A stretch of 64,000 nucleotides of DNA from Candidatus Hydrogenedentota bacterium (GCA_019637335.1 JAHBVV010000002.1:124001-188000), one strand, 5' to 3'; numbered from the stretch's first letter, positions 8,465-19,916 are shown. A program made the numbers and translations. Notes: a model not told the origin generated them from the letters alone.

Positions 8465-9697
8465 ATGAGCGAGCCCTACGCACCCTTGCGCAATATCGAC
8501 GCCGCCCCCCTGGAGCACGATGGCGACACCTTCATCGCCATGAGCGACCCCTCCGGCTACGTGGAAGATCAGTTGGTCCTGACGCCCGCCGCCTTCTTCA
8601 TCGCCGCCATGCTCGACGGGCGAAACACCCGGCCCGACATCCAGCGGGCCTTCAAGGCGCAGTTCAACGCGAATGTCGGCCCCGATCAGGTCGACGAGGT
8701 CGTCGCCTACCTTGACGACCATGGTTTCCTCTACAACCGCCAGTTCGAAGCCATCCGCGCCCGGGTGGACCGGGATTTCGGCGCGTCGGATACCCGGCCC
8801 GCCTACTTCGCCGGGCGGGCCTACCCGTCCGCGCCGGAGGAGCTCCGTTCCTTCATCGATGGCTTCTTCACGGCCGAAAGCGGGCCCGGGGAAGTGCCCG
8901 CCGCGTCCAATGGCGGCGCCCACCTCCGCGGCCTGATCGTCCCGCATATCGATTTCCAACGGGGCCGCGCCGGTTACGCCCACGGATACGCCGCCCTCTT
9001 CCAGCAGGGACGGCCCGATGTCGTGTTCGTCTTCGGTGTGGCCCACGCGGGCGCTTCGACCCCCGTCGTGCTGACGCGAAAGCATTTCGCCACCCCCTTC
9101 GGCCCACTCGAAACCGACCAGGAAATCGTCGATCAACTCGCCGCCGCCTGCGATTTCGATCCCTTCGCCGACGAGACCGTCCACCGCACGGAGCATTCCG
9201 TCGAATTCCAGGCCGTCATGCTCGCCTACCACTACGGCCCCGCGGTAAAGATCGTCCCCGTCCTCTGCGCCGCGTTTCTCGACGATCCCGGAGCCGGCAC
9301 GCCCGAGGGCAATGCTCCGCTGGAGAAGTTCCTCGACGCCTGCCGCGAAATCGCCGCCGCGCCCGGGCGCAATGTCGCCGTGATCGCTGGCGCCGACCTG
9401 GCCCATGTGGGGCGGCGCTTCGGCGACCCCTTCGATATCGACGACGGCGTCATCCAGGACGTTTCCTCGCGGGACCACGAGGATCTCGGGCACATCACCG
9501 GCGGCATCGATCCCGCCGGCTTCTACGCCTCCGTCATGAAGGACCGTAACCGCCGCAACGTCTGCGGGCTCAACTGCATCTACGCCACCCTCAAGGCGCT
9601 CGACGGCACGGTCTCCGGCGGCGCAATGCGCCACTACGGCTACGCCCCGGACCCCGCCGGCGGCATCGTCTCCTTCGCCAGCATCGCGCTCGAATAG
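8465..9697 (+). CDS. MEMO1-family protein (AmmeMemoRadiSam system protein B type)
   Basis: A 410-residue protein. Residues about 155-410 are a MEMO-like fold related to extradiol dioxygenases, with VPHIDFQRG, FGVAHAG, EHSVEFQAVML and AGADLAHVG supplying conserved metal- or ligand-pocket His, Glu and Asp residues. The first about 110 residues look like a winged-helix/PqqD-like module (FIAAMLDGRNTRPDIQRAF), an extension seen in several bacterial members. MEMO genes often sit with AMMECR1 and a radical-SAM gene; neither partner is adjacent here. The ATG at 8456 overlaps the predicted -10 box, so ATG 8465 is preferred. Enzymatic activity is unproven for the family. Confidence 0.85.
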   Translation: MSEPYAPLRNIDAAPLEHDGDTFIAMSDPSGYVEDQLVLTPAAFFIAAMLDGRNTRPDIQRAFKAQFNANVGPDQVDEVVAYLDDHGFLYNRQFEAIRARVDRDFGASDTRPAYFAGRAYPSAPEELRSFIDGFFTAESGPGEVPAASNGGAHLRGLIVPHIDFQRGRAGYAHGYAALFQQGRPDVVFVFGVAHAGASTPVVLTRKHFATPFGPLETDQEIVDQLAAACDFDPFADETVHRTEHSVEFQAVMLAYHYGPAVKIVPVLCAAFLDDPGAGTPEGNAPLEKFLDACREIAAAPGRNVAVIAGADLAHVGRRFGDPFDIDDGVIQDVSSRDHEDLGHITGGIDPAGFYASVMKDRNRRNVCGLNCIYATLKALDGTVSGGAMRHYGYAPDPAGGIVSFASIALE

Positions 9698-9731
9698 GCG
9701 CGCCGCCCCCGCGTCACGGATCGGCCTCGAT

Positions 9732-10856
9732 ATGGGCAGTGAACAGCCAACACGACCCCGGATTCGCCTGATAGCATACGGGCTCATCGCATGCTTCTCG
9801 GCCGCGCTCATCGCGTCGCTCGAAATCGCGGGCTGGTGCTACCTCCGCGCCGAAGGCGTGGACACCGACCGGCTCTTCTGGGCGCGCGGCGGCATACAGG
9901 AGGCGGCGGGCCTCTTCGATACCCGCGACAGCTTCGCCTCCCTCGACCCACTCCTCAGCCACGCGCACAACCGCCAGAAACTCGAAGAACTCGGCCTGCG
10001 CCACCTTCCCGGATTCGTCATCTATGGCGAGGCCGACAATGAACACGCGCTGACCGTGGTCGCGCTGGGCGGCTCGACCACCGATCCCCTCGTGGAAGAA
10101 AACTGGCCCAGGATGCTCGCCAATCAGTTCGCCGCCGCGGGAATCCCCGCCCGCGTATACAACGGCGGCGTCGCGGGCTACTCGTCGAGCCAGGAACTCC
10201 TCAAGCTCCTCCGCGATGTGCTGCCCCTCGATCCCGACCTCGTGATCTCGCTCAACGGCGTCAACGATATCGGCTATCTCCACGCCGTGCCGGACCATCC
10301 CATGATCCACCCCTACCAGCGGCGCGTGCTCGCCAGTCTCGCCGGTGATCGCCCGCTCTCCATACCGCTGCTCCCCAACGCCGTGCGCGCGGCCCTGCGC
10401 CTCGCCGGCGGCAACGCGGCCCCCGGCATGAACTGGGGCACACCCGTGGATGCGCCGCCCCACGACCAGTGGCTGCGAAACGTCCGCGCCATGCACGCCG
10501 CCGCCGGGGAATTTGGCGTGCCCTACCTGTGCGTGCTCCAGCCCATTTTAGGCTTCGGGCACTACGAGGCGTCGCCCGAGGAAAGGGCGATGCTGGACGA
10601 AACCGCCGCCCAGCACGCCCCCCGCCGCGACTACATCGCCGACATGCAAGCCTTCTACCGCAACGCGTCGGAGGCGGCCGGCGCATATCCGTTCATCATG
10701 GATCTCACCGGCGTGTTCGCCGGCAAGTCCGGTATGTACCGCGATTCCCGCCACCAGACCCCCGCGGGAGTTCGCGTGCTCGCCGAGGCCATCTACGCCC
10801 ACCTCGAAGCCCGCAATCTGACCGGCAATCGGCCCGCGACGCCCGGGAATCCGTAA
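9732..10856 (+). CDS. Membrane-anchored SGNH/GDSL-type hydrolase
   Basis: A 374-residue protein with one N-terminal membrane helix (about 11-37) and an exported SGNH-hydrolase domain. The four family blocks are present in order: GGSTTD with the nucleophile Ser (about 117), GGVAGYSS with the oxyanion Gly (about 145), NGVND with the Asn (about 175), and DSRHQT near 340 with the catalytic Asp and His. Such enzymes remove acyl groups from polysaccharides, peptidoglycan or lipids. With deacetylases and polysaccharide genes in the window, a glycan esterase is plausible but not shown. It follows the MEMO gene by 34 bp and may share its transcript. No clear Shine-Dalgarno is seen. Confidence 0.8.
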   Translation: MGSEQPTRPRIRLIAYGLIACFSAALIASLEIAGWCYLRAEGVDTDRLFWARGGIQEAAGLFDTRDSFASLDPLLSHAHNRQKLEELGLRHLPGFVIYGEADNEHALTVVALGGSTTDPLVEENWPRMLANQFAAAGIPARVYNGGVAGYSSSQELLKLLRDVLPLDPDLVISLNGVNDIGYLHAVPDHPMIHPYQRRVLASLAGDRPLSIPLLPNAVRAALRLAGGNAAPGMNWGTPVDAPPHDQWLRNVRAMHAAAGEFGVPYLCVLQPILGFGHYEASPEERAMLDETAAQHAPRRDYIADMQAFYRNASEAAGAYPFIMDLTGVFAGKSGMYRDSRHQTPAGVRVLAEAIYAHLEARNLTGNRPATPGNP

Positions 10857-10947
10857 CACCCGGCGTGGGGGAGATGCGCCGACCGAACTAGGCGGTCCTG
10901 CGGGCCCCCGTTTTCCACAAGATACCGTGTTTCAACGGGTTAACTGG

Positions 10948-10961
10948 CGCTAAATATAGCG
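10948..10961. promoter_or_regulatory. Short perfect inverted repeat upstream of gyrB
   Basis: CGCTA-AATA-TAGCG, a perfect 5-bp arm palindrome ending 7 bp before the -35 box of the gyrB promoter. It could be an operator or part of a supercoiling-sensitive promoter region. It has no T-tract and is a poor terminator. Confidence 0.35.
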
Positions 10962-10968
10962 TAAGGGT

Positions 10969-10997
10969 TTGTATTCCCAGGTCCGATTTGCTATACT
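10969..10997 (+). promoter_or_regulatory. gyrB promoter
   Basis: TTGTAT (10969-10974), exactly 17 bp, then TATACT (10992-10997). Predicted start near 11004, giving a leader of about 50 nt with GAGG before the gyrB ATG. The same TTGTAT/17/TAT-AT layout recurs at 28750-28778. Confidence 0.7.
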
Positions 10998-11038
10998 GGT
11001 ACATCTTCCAACAACCCGCATTCCCGGGGGCAGTATGA

Positions 11039-13477
<2,439 letters not shown>

Positions 13478-13592
13478 GCGCCCAACGCGGCGCGAACTCG
13501 GGTCAGTTGAATCAAATGCCAAACAGCCGTCTGAAGCAGCGCGCGGGAATAGCGCCACCCACTCCGGTACATCGCGAGGAAGCGCGGCAAAT

Positions 13593-13615
13593 GTAGGATA
13601 GCCGTCCCGGCTGTC
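13593..13615 (+). repeat. REP-like hairpin R3 (GTAG foot)
   Basis: GTAG (13593-13596) abuts GATAGCCG/CGGCTGTC with loop TCC and a T-G wobble at stem position 3. It lies in the 503-bp gap 13478-13980, which holds three hairpins and related debris but no gene. Confidence 0.75.
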
Positions 13616-13639
13616 CAACGCGCCAAATGCGCAAAGGAT

Positions 13640-13659
13640 CGCGGACATTCCTGTCCGCG
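13640..13659 (+). repeat. Second hairpin, TTCC loop
   Basis: CGCGGACA-TTCC-TGTCCGCG, a perfect 8-bp stem with a loop like that of the REP-like family but preceded by GGAT. A broken copy (13766-13777) follows hairpin R4, so R3 plus this hairpin is a duplicated two-hairpin module. Confidence 0.65.
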
Positions 13660-13717
13660 GCAAAGCCGCCTTCGCTACCAGCGGACGCCCTGGAAATCGT
13701 CCGGTGTCCGCAAGAAA

Positions 13718-13740
13718 GTAGGATAGCCGTCCCGGCTGTC
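13718..13740 (+). repeat. REP-like hairpin R4 (GTAG foot)
   Basis: Identical in foot, stem and loop to R3. The sequence after it (GCGCCAAA...GCGCAAAGGATC) is also shared, giving a repeat unit of about 125 bp. Confidence 0.75.
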
Positions 13741-13980
13741 CACCGCGCCAAAAGCGCAAAGGATCGCGGACATTCCGCGGCAAAGCCACCTCGGTTGCCG
13801 GAAGGCGCCCTGGCAACCGCCCGGTGCTTTAGCCACGCAGTGGCGACATACCGTAGCCCAGCGGCGAGCGAAGCGAGTCCTGGGTTAGTGGTCCCCAACG
13901 ATAGAGCCCCAGCGGGGCGGCATAGGAGAGAATCGTTACAGAACTTGCCCCCCGGGCCCGCTCGACGGTAGGAGATAGAA

Positions 13981-14223
13981 ATGAGCTATATGCAAGACAC
14001 TTCGCCGGATGCGGAGCGCGTCTACTACGATCTGCTCGCCCGAATGACACCGGAGCAGCGACTCCTTCGGGCCAGCCGTTTTTCAGGGCGCATGCGTTCG
14101 ATTCTTCTCGAATCCATTCAAGCGCAACATCCCGAATACTCGGATCGCGAGGTGCGCATGGAGTACTTTCGGCGGATTATGACCGAGAGCGAATTCACAT
14201 CATTCGCCGCGGGGTTTCCGTGA
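13981..14223 (+). CDS. Small helical protein paired with nucleotidyltransferase
   Basis: An 80-residue, mostly helical charged protein (MTPEQRLLRASRFSGRMRSI, then HPEYSDREVRMEYFRRIMT). I do not recognise a named family, but short proteins with this TPEQRL...HPEYS layout are commonly seen just upstream of AbiEii/MNT-like nucleotidyltransferases. Its stop overlaps the GTG of the next gene by four bases (GTGA), so the two are translationally coupled. By analogy with other coupled small-protein/nucleotidyltransferase pairs it may be an antitoxin; that is inference. The start was taken at the first ATG, which has TAGGAGA upstream. The pair sits between gyrB and gyrA. Confidence 0.7.
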   Translation: MSYMQDTSPDAERVYYDLLARMTPEQRLLRASRFSGRMRSILLESIQAQHPEYSDREVRMEYFRRIMTESEFTSFAAGFP

Positions 14224-14801
14224 ATGTTGAGGACGAAAAGGGCCTCACACGCATTACCATCGAAGCCCTCGAACAATTGCGGATTCCGTACATGGTTACG
14301 GGTTCCGTCGCGTCGTTCATCTACGGTGAGCCGCGCGTTACATACGACATAGACATTGTAATCAATCCGTCAAGCGAAGCGTTTCACGCATTGCTCGATG
14401 TACTGGAACCGCACGCGTATGTATCGCGTGAGGCCGCCATGGACGCCTTTCGTCGCCGGCAAATGTTTAATGCGATTGGCTTTGAAACGGCCGAAAAAGT
14501 GGATCTCATCCTCTTGAGGGACCGGCCCTACAGCACCGCCGCATTCGACCGGCGCCGGCGAATGGCGCTCAAGACAATGTCCTTTATGGTCTCCACGCCT
14601 GAGGATTCGGTCCTGAGCAAATTGTCGTGGGCAAGGCGCGGTGGCTCCGAGCGGCAGCTGCGCGATGTCTACGGGATTTTGAGGAACAAACTGGCGGAGC
14701 TCGATTGGGACTACCTCGAACGATGGGCGGCCGAGTTGGCCGTAAGTTCGTCGCTGGCTGAACTGCGGGCCCAGGCCGAGCAAGACAATAAAAGAGAATA
14801 A
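14220..14801 (+). CDS. Nucleotidyltransferase (AbiEii/MNT-like)
   Basis: A 193-residue protein of the DNA polymerase beta-like nucleotidyltransferase superfamily. The active-site signature is present: MVTGSVASFIYGEPRVT followed by YDIDIVI, which supplies the metal-binding Asp pair, and a third acidic residue in EKVDLILL. The C-terminal half (DSVLSKLSWARRGGSERQL, DVYGIL) resembles AbiEii-type domains. Family members add nucleotides to tRNA or protein and often serve as toxins of toxin-antitoxin or phage-defence modules, but some are housekeeping. GTG 14220 overlaps the upstream stop (GTGA). gyrA begins 31 bp after its stop, so gyrA may be partly read from this transcript. Confidence 0.8.
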   Translation: MNVEDEKGLTRITIEALEQLRIPYMVTGSVASFIYGEPRVTYDIDIVINPSSEAFHALLDVLEPHAYVSREAAMDAFRRRQMFNAIGFETAEKVDLILLRDRPYSTAAFDRRRRMALKTMSFMVSTPEDSVLSKLSWARRGGSERQLRDVYGILRNKLAELDWDYLERWAAELAVSSSLAELRAQAEQDNKRE

Positions 14802-14832
14802 GCGCCGCGCAACGTGACCGCAAGGAAAACGA

Positions 14833-17370
14833 ATGAATACCGAAAAAGACATCAGGCCCATGGCCATCGAGCAGGAGATGCAGAAGTCCTTCATGGAGTA
14901 CTCCATGAGCGTCATCGTCAGCCGCGCGCTGCCGGACGTGCGCGACGGACTCAAGCCGGTGCACCGCCGCATCCTCTACGTCATGCAGGAGCTCAGCCTG
15001 ACACACGGGCGCCCCTTCCGCAAGTGCGCGTCCATCGTCGGTGACGCCCTCGGCAAGTATCACCCCCACGGCGACTCGTCGGTCTACGACGCGCTGGTCC
15101 GCATGGCCCAGGAGTGGAACATGCGTTACCCGCTCGTGGACAGCCAGGGCAACTTCGGCTCCATCGACGGCGACAACGCGGCGGCCTACCGGTACACCGA
15201 GGCGCGCATGGAGTCGATCACGGCGGAGATGATGGGGGATCTGGACAAAGAAACCGTGGACATGCAGGACAACTTCGACCAGCGCCTGCAAGAGCCCACC
15301 GTGCTCCCGTCCGCCTTCCCCAACCTCCTCGTGAACGGTTCCTACGGCATTGCCGTCGGCATGGCCACCAGCTGCCCGCCCCACAACCTCACCGAGGTCT
15401 GCAACGCGATCATCCACTTCATCGAGCATCCGAAGTCCACCCCCGACCAGCTCATGAAGTTCATCTCCGGACCGGATTTCCCCACCGGCGGCGTGATCCT
15501 CGGGCGCAAGGGCATCAAAGAGGCCTACCGCACCGGGCGCGGGCGCCTCAAGGTGCGCGGCCGCGTCGCCGTCGAAACCAAGAAGGAAGGCGGCCAGGGC
15601 AAGCAGAGCATCATCATCCAGGAAATCCCCTACCAGGTAAACAAGACCCGCCTCATCGAGTCTATCGCCGACCTCGTTCGCAGCAAGACCGTCGAAGGCA
15701 TCACCGACCTGCGCGACGAGTCCGACAAGGACGGCATGCGCATCGTCATCGAGCTGCGCCGCGGGGAAGAGCCCGAAGTCGTGCTCAACCAACTCTACAA
15801 GCACACCCAGCTTCAGGCCACCGCCAGCATCATCTTCCTGGCGCTCGTAAACAACACCCCGCGCGTCCTGAACCTGGCCGAACTTATCCACTACTACGTC
15901 GAGCACCGCGCCGAAATCGTCGAGCGCCGCAGCCGCTTCTTGCTCGCCAAGGCCGAGGACCGCGCCCACATCCTTGAAGGCCTGCTCAAAGCCATCGACA
16001 ACATCGATGAGATCATCAAGATCATCCGCGCGTCAAGCGACCGCGACGATGCCCGCGAAAAGTTGATGGCCCGCTTCGAATTCTCCATCCCGCAGGCCAA
16101 CGCCATCCTCGCCATGCGCCTCCGCCAGCTGACCGGCCTCGAGCGCGAGGAGTTGCAGAACGAATACGCCGAGCTCCTCAAGGAGATCGAGCGCCTGCAA
16201 AACATCCTGTCGAGCCACCGCAACATCCTCAACGTCGTGCGCGACGAAATAACCGCAGTCCGGGACAAACACGGCGACGAGCGCCGCACCGACATCATCG
16301 AGGACGAAGGCGAGTTCAATATCGAAGACCTCATTGCCGACGAAAACATGGTGGTGACCGTCTCCAACCAGGGCTACATCAAGCGGCTCCCCGTCAGCAC
16401 CTACCGCAAGCAGAAACGCGGCGGAAAGGGCGTTTCCGGCGGCGACGTGAAAGAGGACGACTTCGTCAAGGACCTCTTCATCGCCTCCGCGCACCAGTAC
16501 ATGCTCTTCTTCACCAACCTCGGCCGCGTCTACTGGCGCAAGGTGCACGAGCTTCCCAAAATGAGCCGCACCGCCCGCGGCCGCGCCATGGTCAACCTCC
16601 TCAGCCTCGCGAACGATGAAATCGTTACCGCCTTCCTCGCCGTACGCGACCTCAACGAGGAGGACAAGTTCGTCTTCATGGTCACCAAGAAGGGCGTCGT
16701 CAAAAAGACCTCGCTCAAGGCCTACAGCAACCCCCGCACCACCGGGATTATCGCGCTCGGCCTCAACGACGGCGACGAACTCATGGACGTGCAGCTCACC
16801 TCCGGCGACGACAACGTCCTTATCGCAACCTACAAGGGCATGGCCATCCGCTTCCCCGAAAAGGACGCCCGCCCCATGGGCCGCACCGCCAGCGGCGTTA
16901 TCGGCATCCGCCTCGCCGACGATGACTACGTCGTCGGCATGTCCCTCGCCCGCGACGAAAGCACCGTCCTCAGCGTCACCGAAAACGGCTACGGAAAGCG
17001 GACCCAGGTCGGCGAATACCGCCTCCAGCACCGCGGCGGACAGGGCATCATCAATATCAAGACCACCGACCGAAACGGCAACGTGGTCAGCATGATGACC
17101 GTCGACGACAGCGATGAACTCGTGCTCGTCGCGACCGACGGCATCGTCATTCGCACCTCCGTCAAGGACATCCGGACCATCGGCCGCAACACCCAGGGCG
17201 TCCGCATCATGAAGCCGCAGGAGGGGGCCGTCGTAAGCGCCGTCGCCAAGGCTGTCGCCGAGGAACAGGAAGACGAGGTCGCCGAAGCCGGCGCGCCGGA
17301 TGTAGAAGATGTCACGGCGGAGGACGCCGGCGATACCGGCGCCGCGGAGACCGACGACAGCGAAGAATAG
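14833..17370 (+). CDS. gyrA: DNA gyrase subunit A
   Basis: An 845-residue GyrA, the breakage-reunion subunit of gyrase. The winged-helix domain carries the quinolone-resistance-determining region ([18 protein letters not shown]) and the catalytic Tyr121 in RYTEARM. The C-terminal six-bladed pinwheel starts with the GyrA box QKRGGKG (527-533), needed for DNA wrapping and distinguishing gyrase from topo IV. The last about 40 residues are an acidic Glu/Asp/Ala tail. The ATG has AAGGAAA upstream. Ser at the usual Ser83 position (in GDSSVYD) suggests a quinolone-sensitive form. gyrB lies 1.36 kb upstream. Confidence 0.98.
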   Translation: MNTEKDIRPMAIEQEMQKSFMEYSMSVIVSRALPDVRDGLKPVHRRILYVMQELSLTHGRPFRKCASIVGDALGKYHPHGDSSVYDALVRMAQEWNMRYPLVDSQGNFGSIDGDNAAAYRYTEARMESITAEMMGDLDKETVDMQDNFDQRLQEPTVLPSAFPNLLVNGSYGIAVGMATSCPPHNLTEVCNAIIHFIEHPKSTPDQLMKFISGPDFPTGGVILGRKGIKEAYRTGRGRLKVRGRVAVETKKEGGQGKQSIIIQEIPYQVNKTRLIESIADLVRSKTVEGITDLRDESDKDGMRIVIELRRGEEPEVVLNQLYKHTQLQATASIIFLALVNNTPRVLNLAELIHYYVEHRAEIVERRSRFLLAKAEDRAHILEGLLKAIDNIDEIIKIIRASSDRDDAREKLMARFEFSIPQANAILAMRLRQLTGLEREELQNEYAELLKEIERLQNILSSHRNILNVVRDEITAVRDKHGDERRTDIIEDEGEFNIEDLIADENMVVTVSNQGYIKRLPVSTYRKQKRGGKGVSGGDVKEDDFVKDLFIASAHQYMLFFTNLGRVYWRKVHELPKMSRTARGRAMVNLLSLANDEIVTAFLAVRDLNEEDKFVFMVTKKGVVKKTSLKAYSNPRTTGIIALGLNDGDELMDVQLTSGDDNVLIATYKGMAIRFPEKDARPMGRTASGVIGIRLADDDYVVGMSLARDESTVLSVTENGYGKRTQVGEYRLQHRGGQGIINIKTTDRNGNVVSMMTVDDSDELVLVATDGIVIRTSVKDIRTIGRNTQGVRIMKPQEGAVVSAVAKAVAEEQEDEVAEAGAPDVEDVTAEDAGDTGAAETDDSEE

Positions 17371-17380
17371 AAACCAGTCG

Positions 17381-17403
17381 GCGGGGCCCCGTGCGGGCCC
17401 CGC
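17381..17403 (+). terminator. Strong GC hairpin after gyrA
   Basis: A perfect 9-bp stem GCGGGGCCC/GGGCCCCGC with loop CGTGC, 10 bases after the gyrA stop. There is no T-tract, so it is at best a weak intrinsic terminator; it may instead protect the gyrA 3' end or limit translation of the GH92 gene, whose GTG is 12 bases downstream. Confidence 0.45.
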
Positions 17404-17415
17404 GGGAGATAGCCG

Positions 17416-19785
17416 GTGAAGTTCAGGCGTGTGCTGAAGTGGGTCCTGATCCCGGTGCTCGCGCTCCTCGCCATACCCGTGCTCGGCCTCGCCTTCGTCT
17501 GGGGAGCCTACCGCGTCACCGTCGCCGCGAAACCGGGCGGACTCGACACCGGCATCGCCCCCGGCGCGCTGGGCGCGGAGGTTGACCCCTTCATCGCCAC
17601 CGGCGGCGTCTCCTGGATGTGCGGGCACAACTCGCCCGCCGCTACCGTGCCCTTCGGCATGGTGCGCCTCGCCCCAGACACCGCCTCGCTCTTCACCAAC
17701 CAGCAGGGCCTCAACCGCTCGGGCTACTTCTACGGCGACAACAAAATCCTCGGATTCAGCCACACCCGGCTCCTCGGCGCGGACGCCCTGGAAGGCGGCG
17801 TCTTCCGCATCCTGCCCGCGACCGAACCCCTGGCGGGCGGCGCCCCGGAGGACGAACGCTTCGCGCGCTTCTCCCACCGCCAGGAAACCGCCTTCCCCGG
17901 CTACTACGCCGTGCGCCTGCCCCGCGACAACATTCTCGCCGAACTCACCGCCACGGCGCGCACCGGCGTGCACCGATACACCTTCCCGCCCGGCGCGACG
18001 CCGCACCTCATGCTCGACGCCACCAGCACGATCGCCGATCGCCGCAGCGAACGCGGGCGCATCACCATTCACCCCGACCGGCGGCGAGTGGAAGGCTCCG
18101 TACGGATCTTTGGTTCCTTTTCCGGTCGCTACGGCGGGCTCGATGTCTATTTCGTCGCGGAATTCAGCGCGCCATTCGAATCCTACGGCGTCTGGAGCGG
18201 CAACGTATTCCAGCCGGGCGAACGCGCCGCCGAGGGCGACAGCGCCGGCGCCGATCTGGGCTTCGCCGCATCGGACTCGGCACAGGCCGTCGAAGTGCGC
18301 CTCGCGTTATCGTATGTGAGCGTCGAGAACGCCCGCGAAAATCTCGACGCCGAAGCCCTGGGCAAGTCCTTTGAAAGCATCTACGCGGAAGCCCGCGACC
18401 GCTGGGAGGAACGCCTCGGGCGAATCCGGATCGAGGGCGGAACGGAAAGCCAGCGCCGCATCTTCTACACCGCCCTCTACCGGGCCTTCCAGATGCCCAC
18501 CACCTTCAACGACGTGAACGGCGAGTACACCGGCTTCGACAAGGCCGTCCACACCGTCGAGGAGGGCGCGACCTACTACACCGATATGTCCCTATGGGAC
18601 TCCTTCCGGACCGTCCACCCGCTCTATAACCTCATCGCGCGCGGGGATCAGCGCGACATGATGGCCTCTCTCGTCGCCATGGGAAAGGCCGGCGGATCCC
18701 TCCCGCGTTGGCCTTCCGGAGCCGGCTACACCAACTGCATGTTCGGCACGCCCGCCGACATTGCCGTCTCCGAGGCCTGGCTCAAGGGCGTGCGCGACTT
18801 CGACATCGAAGCGGCCTACGAAATGATGCGCCGGACCGCTACCACGGGCCCCCCGGAGGGGACGCGCTTCCGCGGGCGCGAGGGGCTCGCCGAGTATCGC
18901 GCGCACGGATACTGTCCCTCCGACGTGATGTCCGAATCCGTGTCCGCAACCCTGGAATACGCCTGGTGTGATCACGCGCTCTCGCTCCTGGCCGCCGATC
19001 TCGGCCGCGCCGAGGACGCCGCGCTCTTCGCGAAAGGCGCCCACGCCTACAGGAATCTCTGGGACCCCGATCGCCAATTCTTCGTGCCCCGGGATTCGAC
19101 CGGTTCCTTCGCCGAAGTGTTCGACCCGCTCGTGCTCAGCTACACCGACTCCGGCCGGAAGTACACCAGGGACTTTGTCGAAGGCAGCCCCATGATGTGG
19201 CGCTGGGCCGTTCCCTTCGACGGCGAAGGCCTCGTCGCGCTCTTCCCAAACCCCGAGAAATTTGTCGCGGAACTGGAGGACTACCTCAAAAAGTCGAACC
19301 GCGGCGCCGGTAAGTGGCATCCCGGCGTGCACTACTGGCACGGCAACGAGCCCTACTTCCATGCCGCCTACCTCTTCAATGCCGCCGGACGCCCCGACCT
19401 GACCGGGAAGTGGGTGCGCCATATCCTCGAGACCAAGTACACCGACGATTACGTTGGCCTCGACGGCAACGACGACGGCGGGACCATGTCGGCCTGGTAC
19501 GTCTTCAGCGCACTGGGGTTCTACCCGATCGCCGGAACGCCGCGCTACGAAATCGGCGCACCCCTGTTCCCCCGCGCCGCCATCGACCTCGGCAACGGCA
19601 GCGAGCTCGTGGTAATCGCCGAAAACGCCGGCCCCGAAAACCCCTTCGTCCAGTCCATTCACCTCAACGGCAAACACCTTCTCGAGACCCACCTGATGCA
19701 CGACGCCATCGCCGACGGCGGCGAGCTCCGCTTCAAAATGGGACCCCGCCCAGGCGCCATCCCGAAATCGGACGCGCCACAATAG
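17416..19785 (+). CDS. GH92 family alpha-mannosidase-like glycosidase
   Basis: A 789-residue membrane-anchored glycosidase of family GH92, calcium-dependent exo-alpha-mannosidases that trim mannose from glycans. An N-terminal hydrophobic helix (about 10-34) anchors or exports it. The N-terminal beta-sandwich starts DPFIATGG, with PAATVPFGMVRLAPD typical of GH92 (about 60-90); the (alpha/alpha)6 domain carries GYTNCMFGTPADIAVSEAW and HPGVHYWHGNEPYFHAAYLF; and the characteristic GNDDGGTMSAWYVFSALGFY lies near residue 695. Length fits the family. GTG 17416 is the only start that keeps the helix. It follows gyrA closely but is functionally unrelated. It may use host or algal glycans, or recycle the cell's own; no transporter is adjacent. 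Confidence 0.93.
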   Translation: MKFRRVLKWVLIPVLALLAIPVLGLAFVWGAYRVTVAAKPGGLDTGIAPGALGAEVDPFIATGGVSWMCGHNSPAATVPFGMVRLAPDTASLFTNQQGLNRSGYFYGDNKILGFSHTRLLGADALEGGVFRILPATEPLAGGAPEDERFARFSHRQETAFPGYYAVRLPRDNILAELTATARTGVHRYTFPPGATPHLMLDATSTIADRRSERGRITIHPDRRRVEGSVRIFGSFSGRYGGLDVYFVAEFSAPFESYGVWSGNVFQPGERAAEGDSAGADLGFAASDSAQAVEVRLALSYVSVENARENLDAEALGKSFESIYAEARDRWEERLGRIRIEGGTESQRRIFYTALYRAFQMPTTFNDVNGEYTGFDKAVHTVEEGATYYTDMSLWDSFRTVHPLYNLIARGDQRDMMASLVAMGKAGGSLPRWPSGAGYTNCMFGTPADIAVSEAWLKGVRDFDIEAAYEMMRRTATTGPPEGTRFRGREGLAEYRAHGYCPSDVMSESVSATLEYAWCDHALSLLAADLGRAEDAALFAKGAHAYRNLWDPDRQFFVPRDSTGSFAEVFDPLVLSYTDSGRKYTRDFVEGSPMMWRWAVPFDGEGLVALFPNPEKFVAELEDYLKKSNRGAGKWHPGVHYWHGNEPYFHAAYLFNAAGRPDLTGKWVRHILETKYTDDYVGLDGNDDGGTMSAWYVFSALGFYPIAGTPRYEIGAPLFPRAAIDLGNGSELVVIAENAGPENPFVQSIHLNGKHLLETHLMHDAIADGGELRFKMGPRPGAIPKSDAPQ

Positions 19786-19812
19786 GCTACGCAATACACC
19801 ATCACACGCCAA

Positions 19813-19916
19813 GGGACGTACCGCCGCGAAAAAGCCAAACGTCTCCAACACACCCCGCGTCCAACCCAAACACCCCGGTCCACATCCGCAAAACCCCCAA
19901 CGCGGGGGTACGTCCC
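19813..19916. repeat. Single diverged inverted-repeat element
   Basis: A 5' arm GGGACGTACCGCCGCGA (19813-19829) and a 3' arm (19901-19916) match as inverted repeats over 15 of 16 positions with about 70 bp between them. The 5' arm is followed by AAAAGCC, as in the tandem array at 28864-29306, whose arms have a different sequence but the same layout. It lies just after the GH92 gene, in the gap 19786-21618, which holds no convincing gene. Confidence 0.55.

Noticed and set aside
13512-13898. 128-residue minus-strand protein
   Set aside because: It is the translation of the duplicated hairpin module between gyrB and the small gene; no codon bias or ribosome-binding site.
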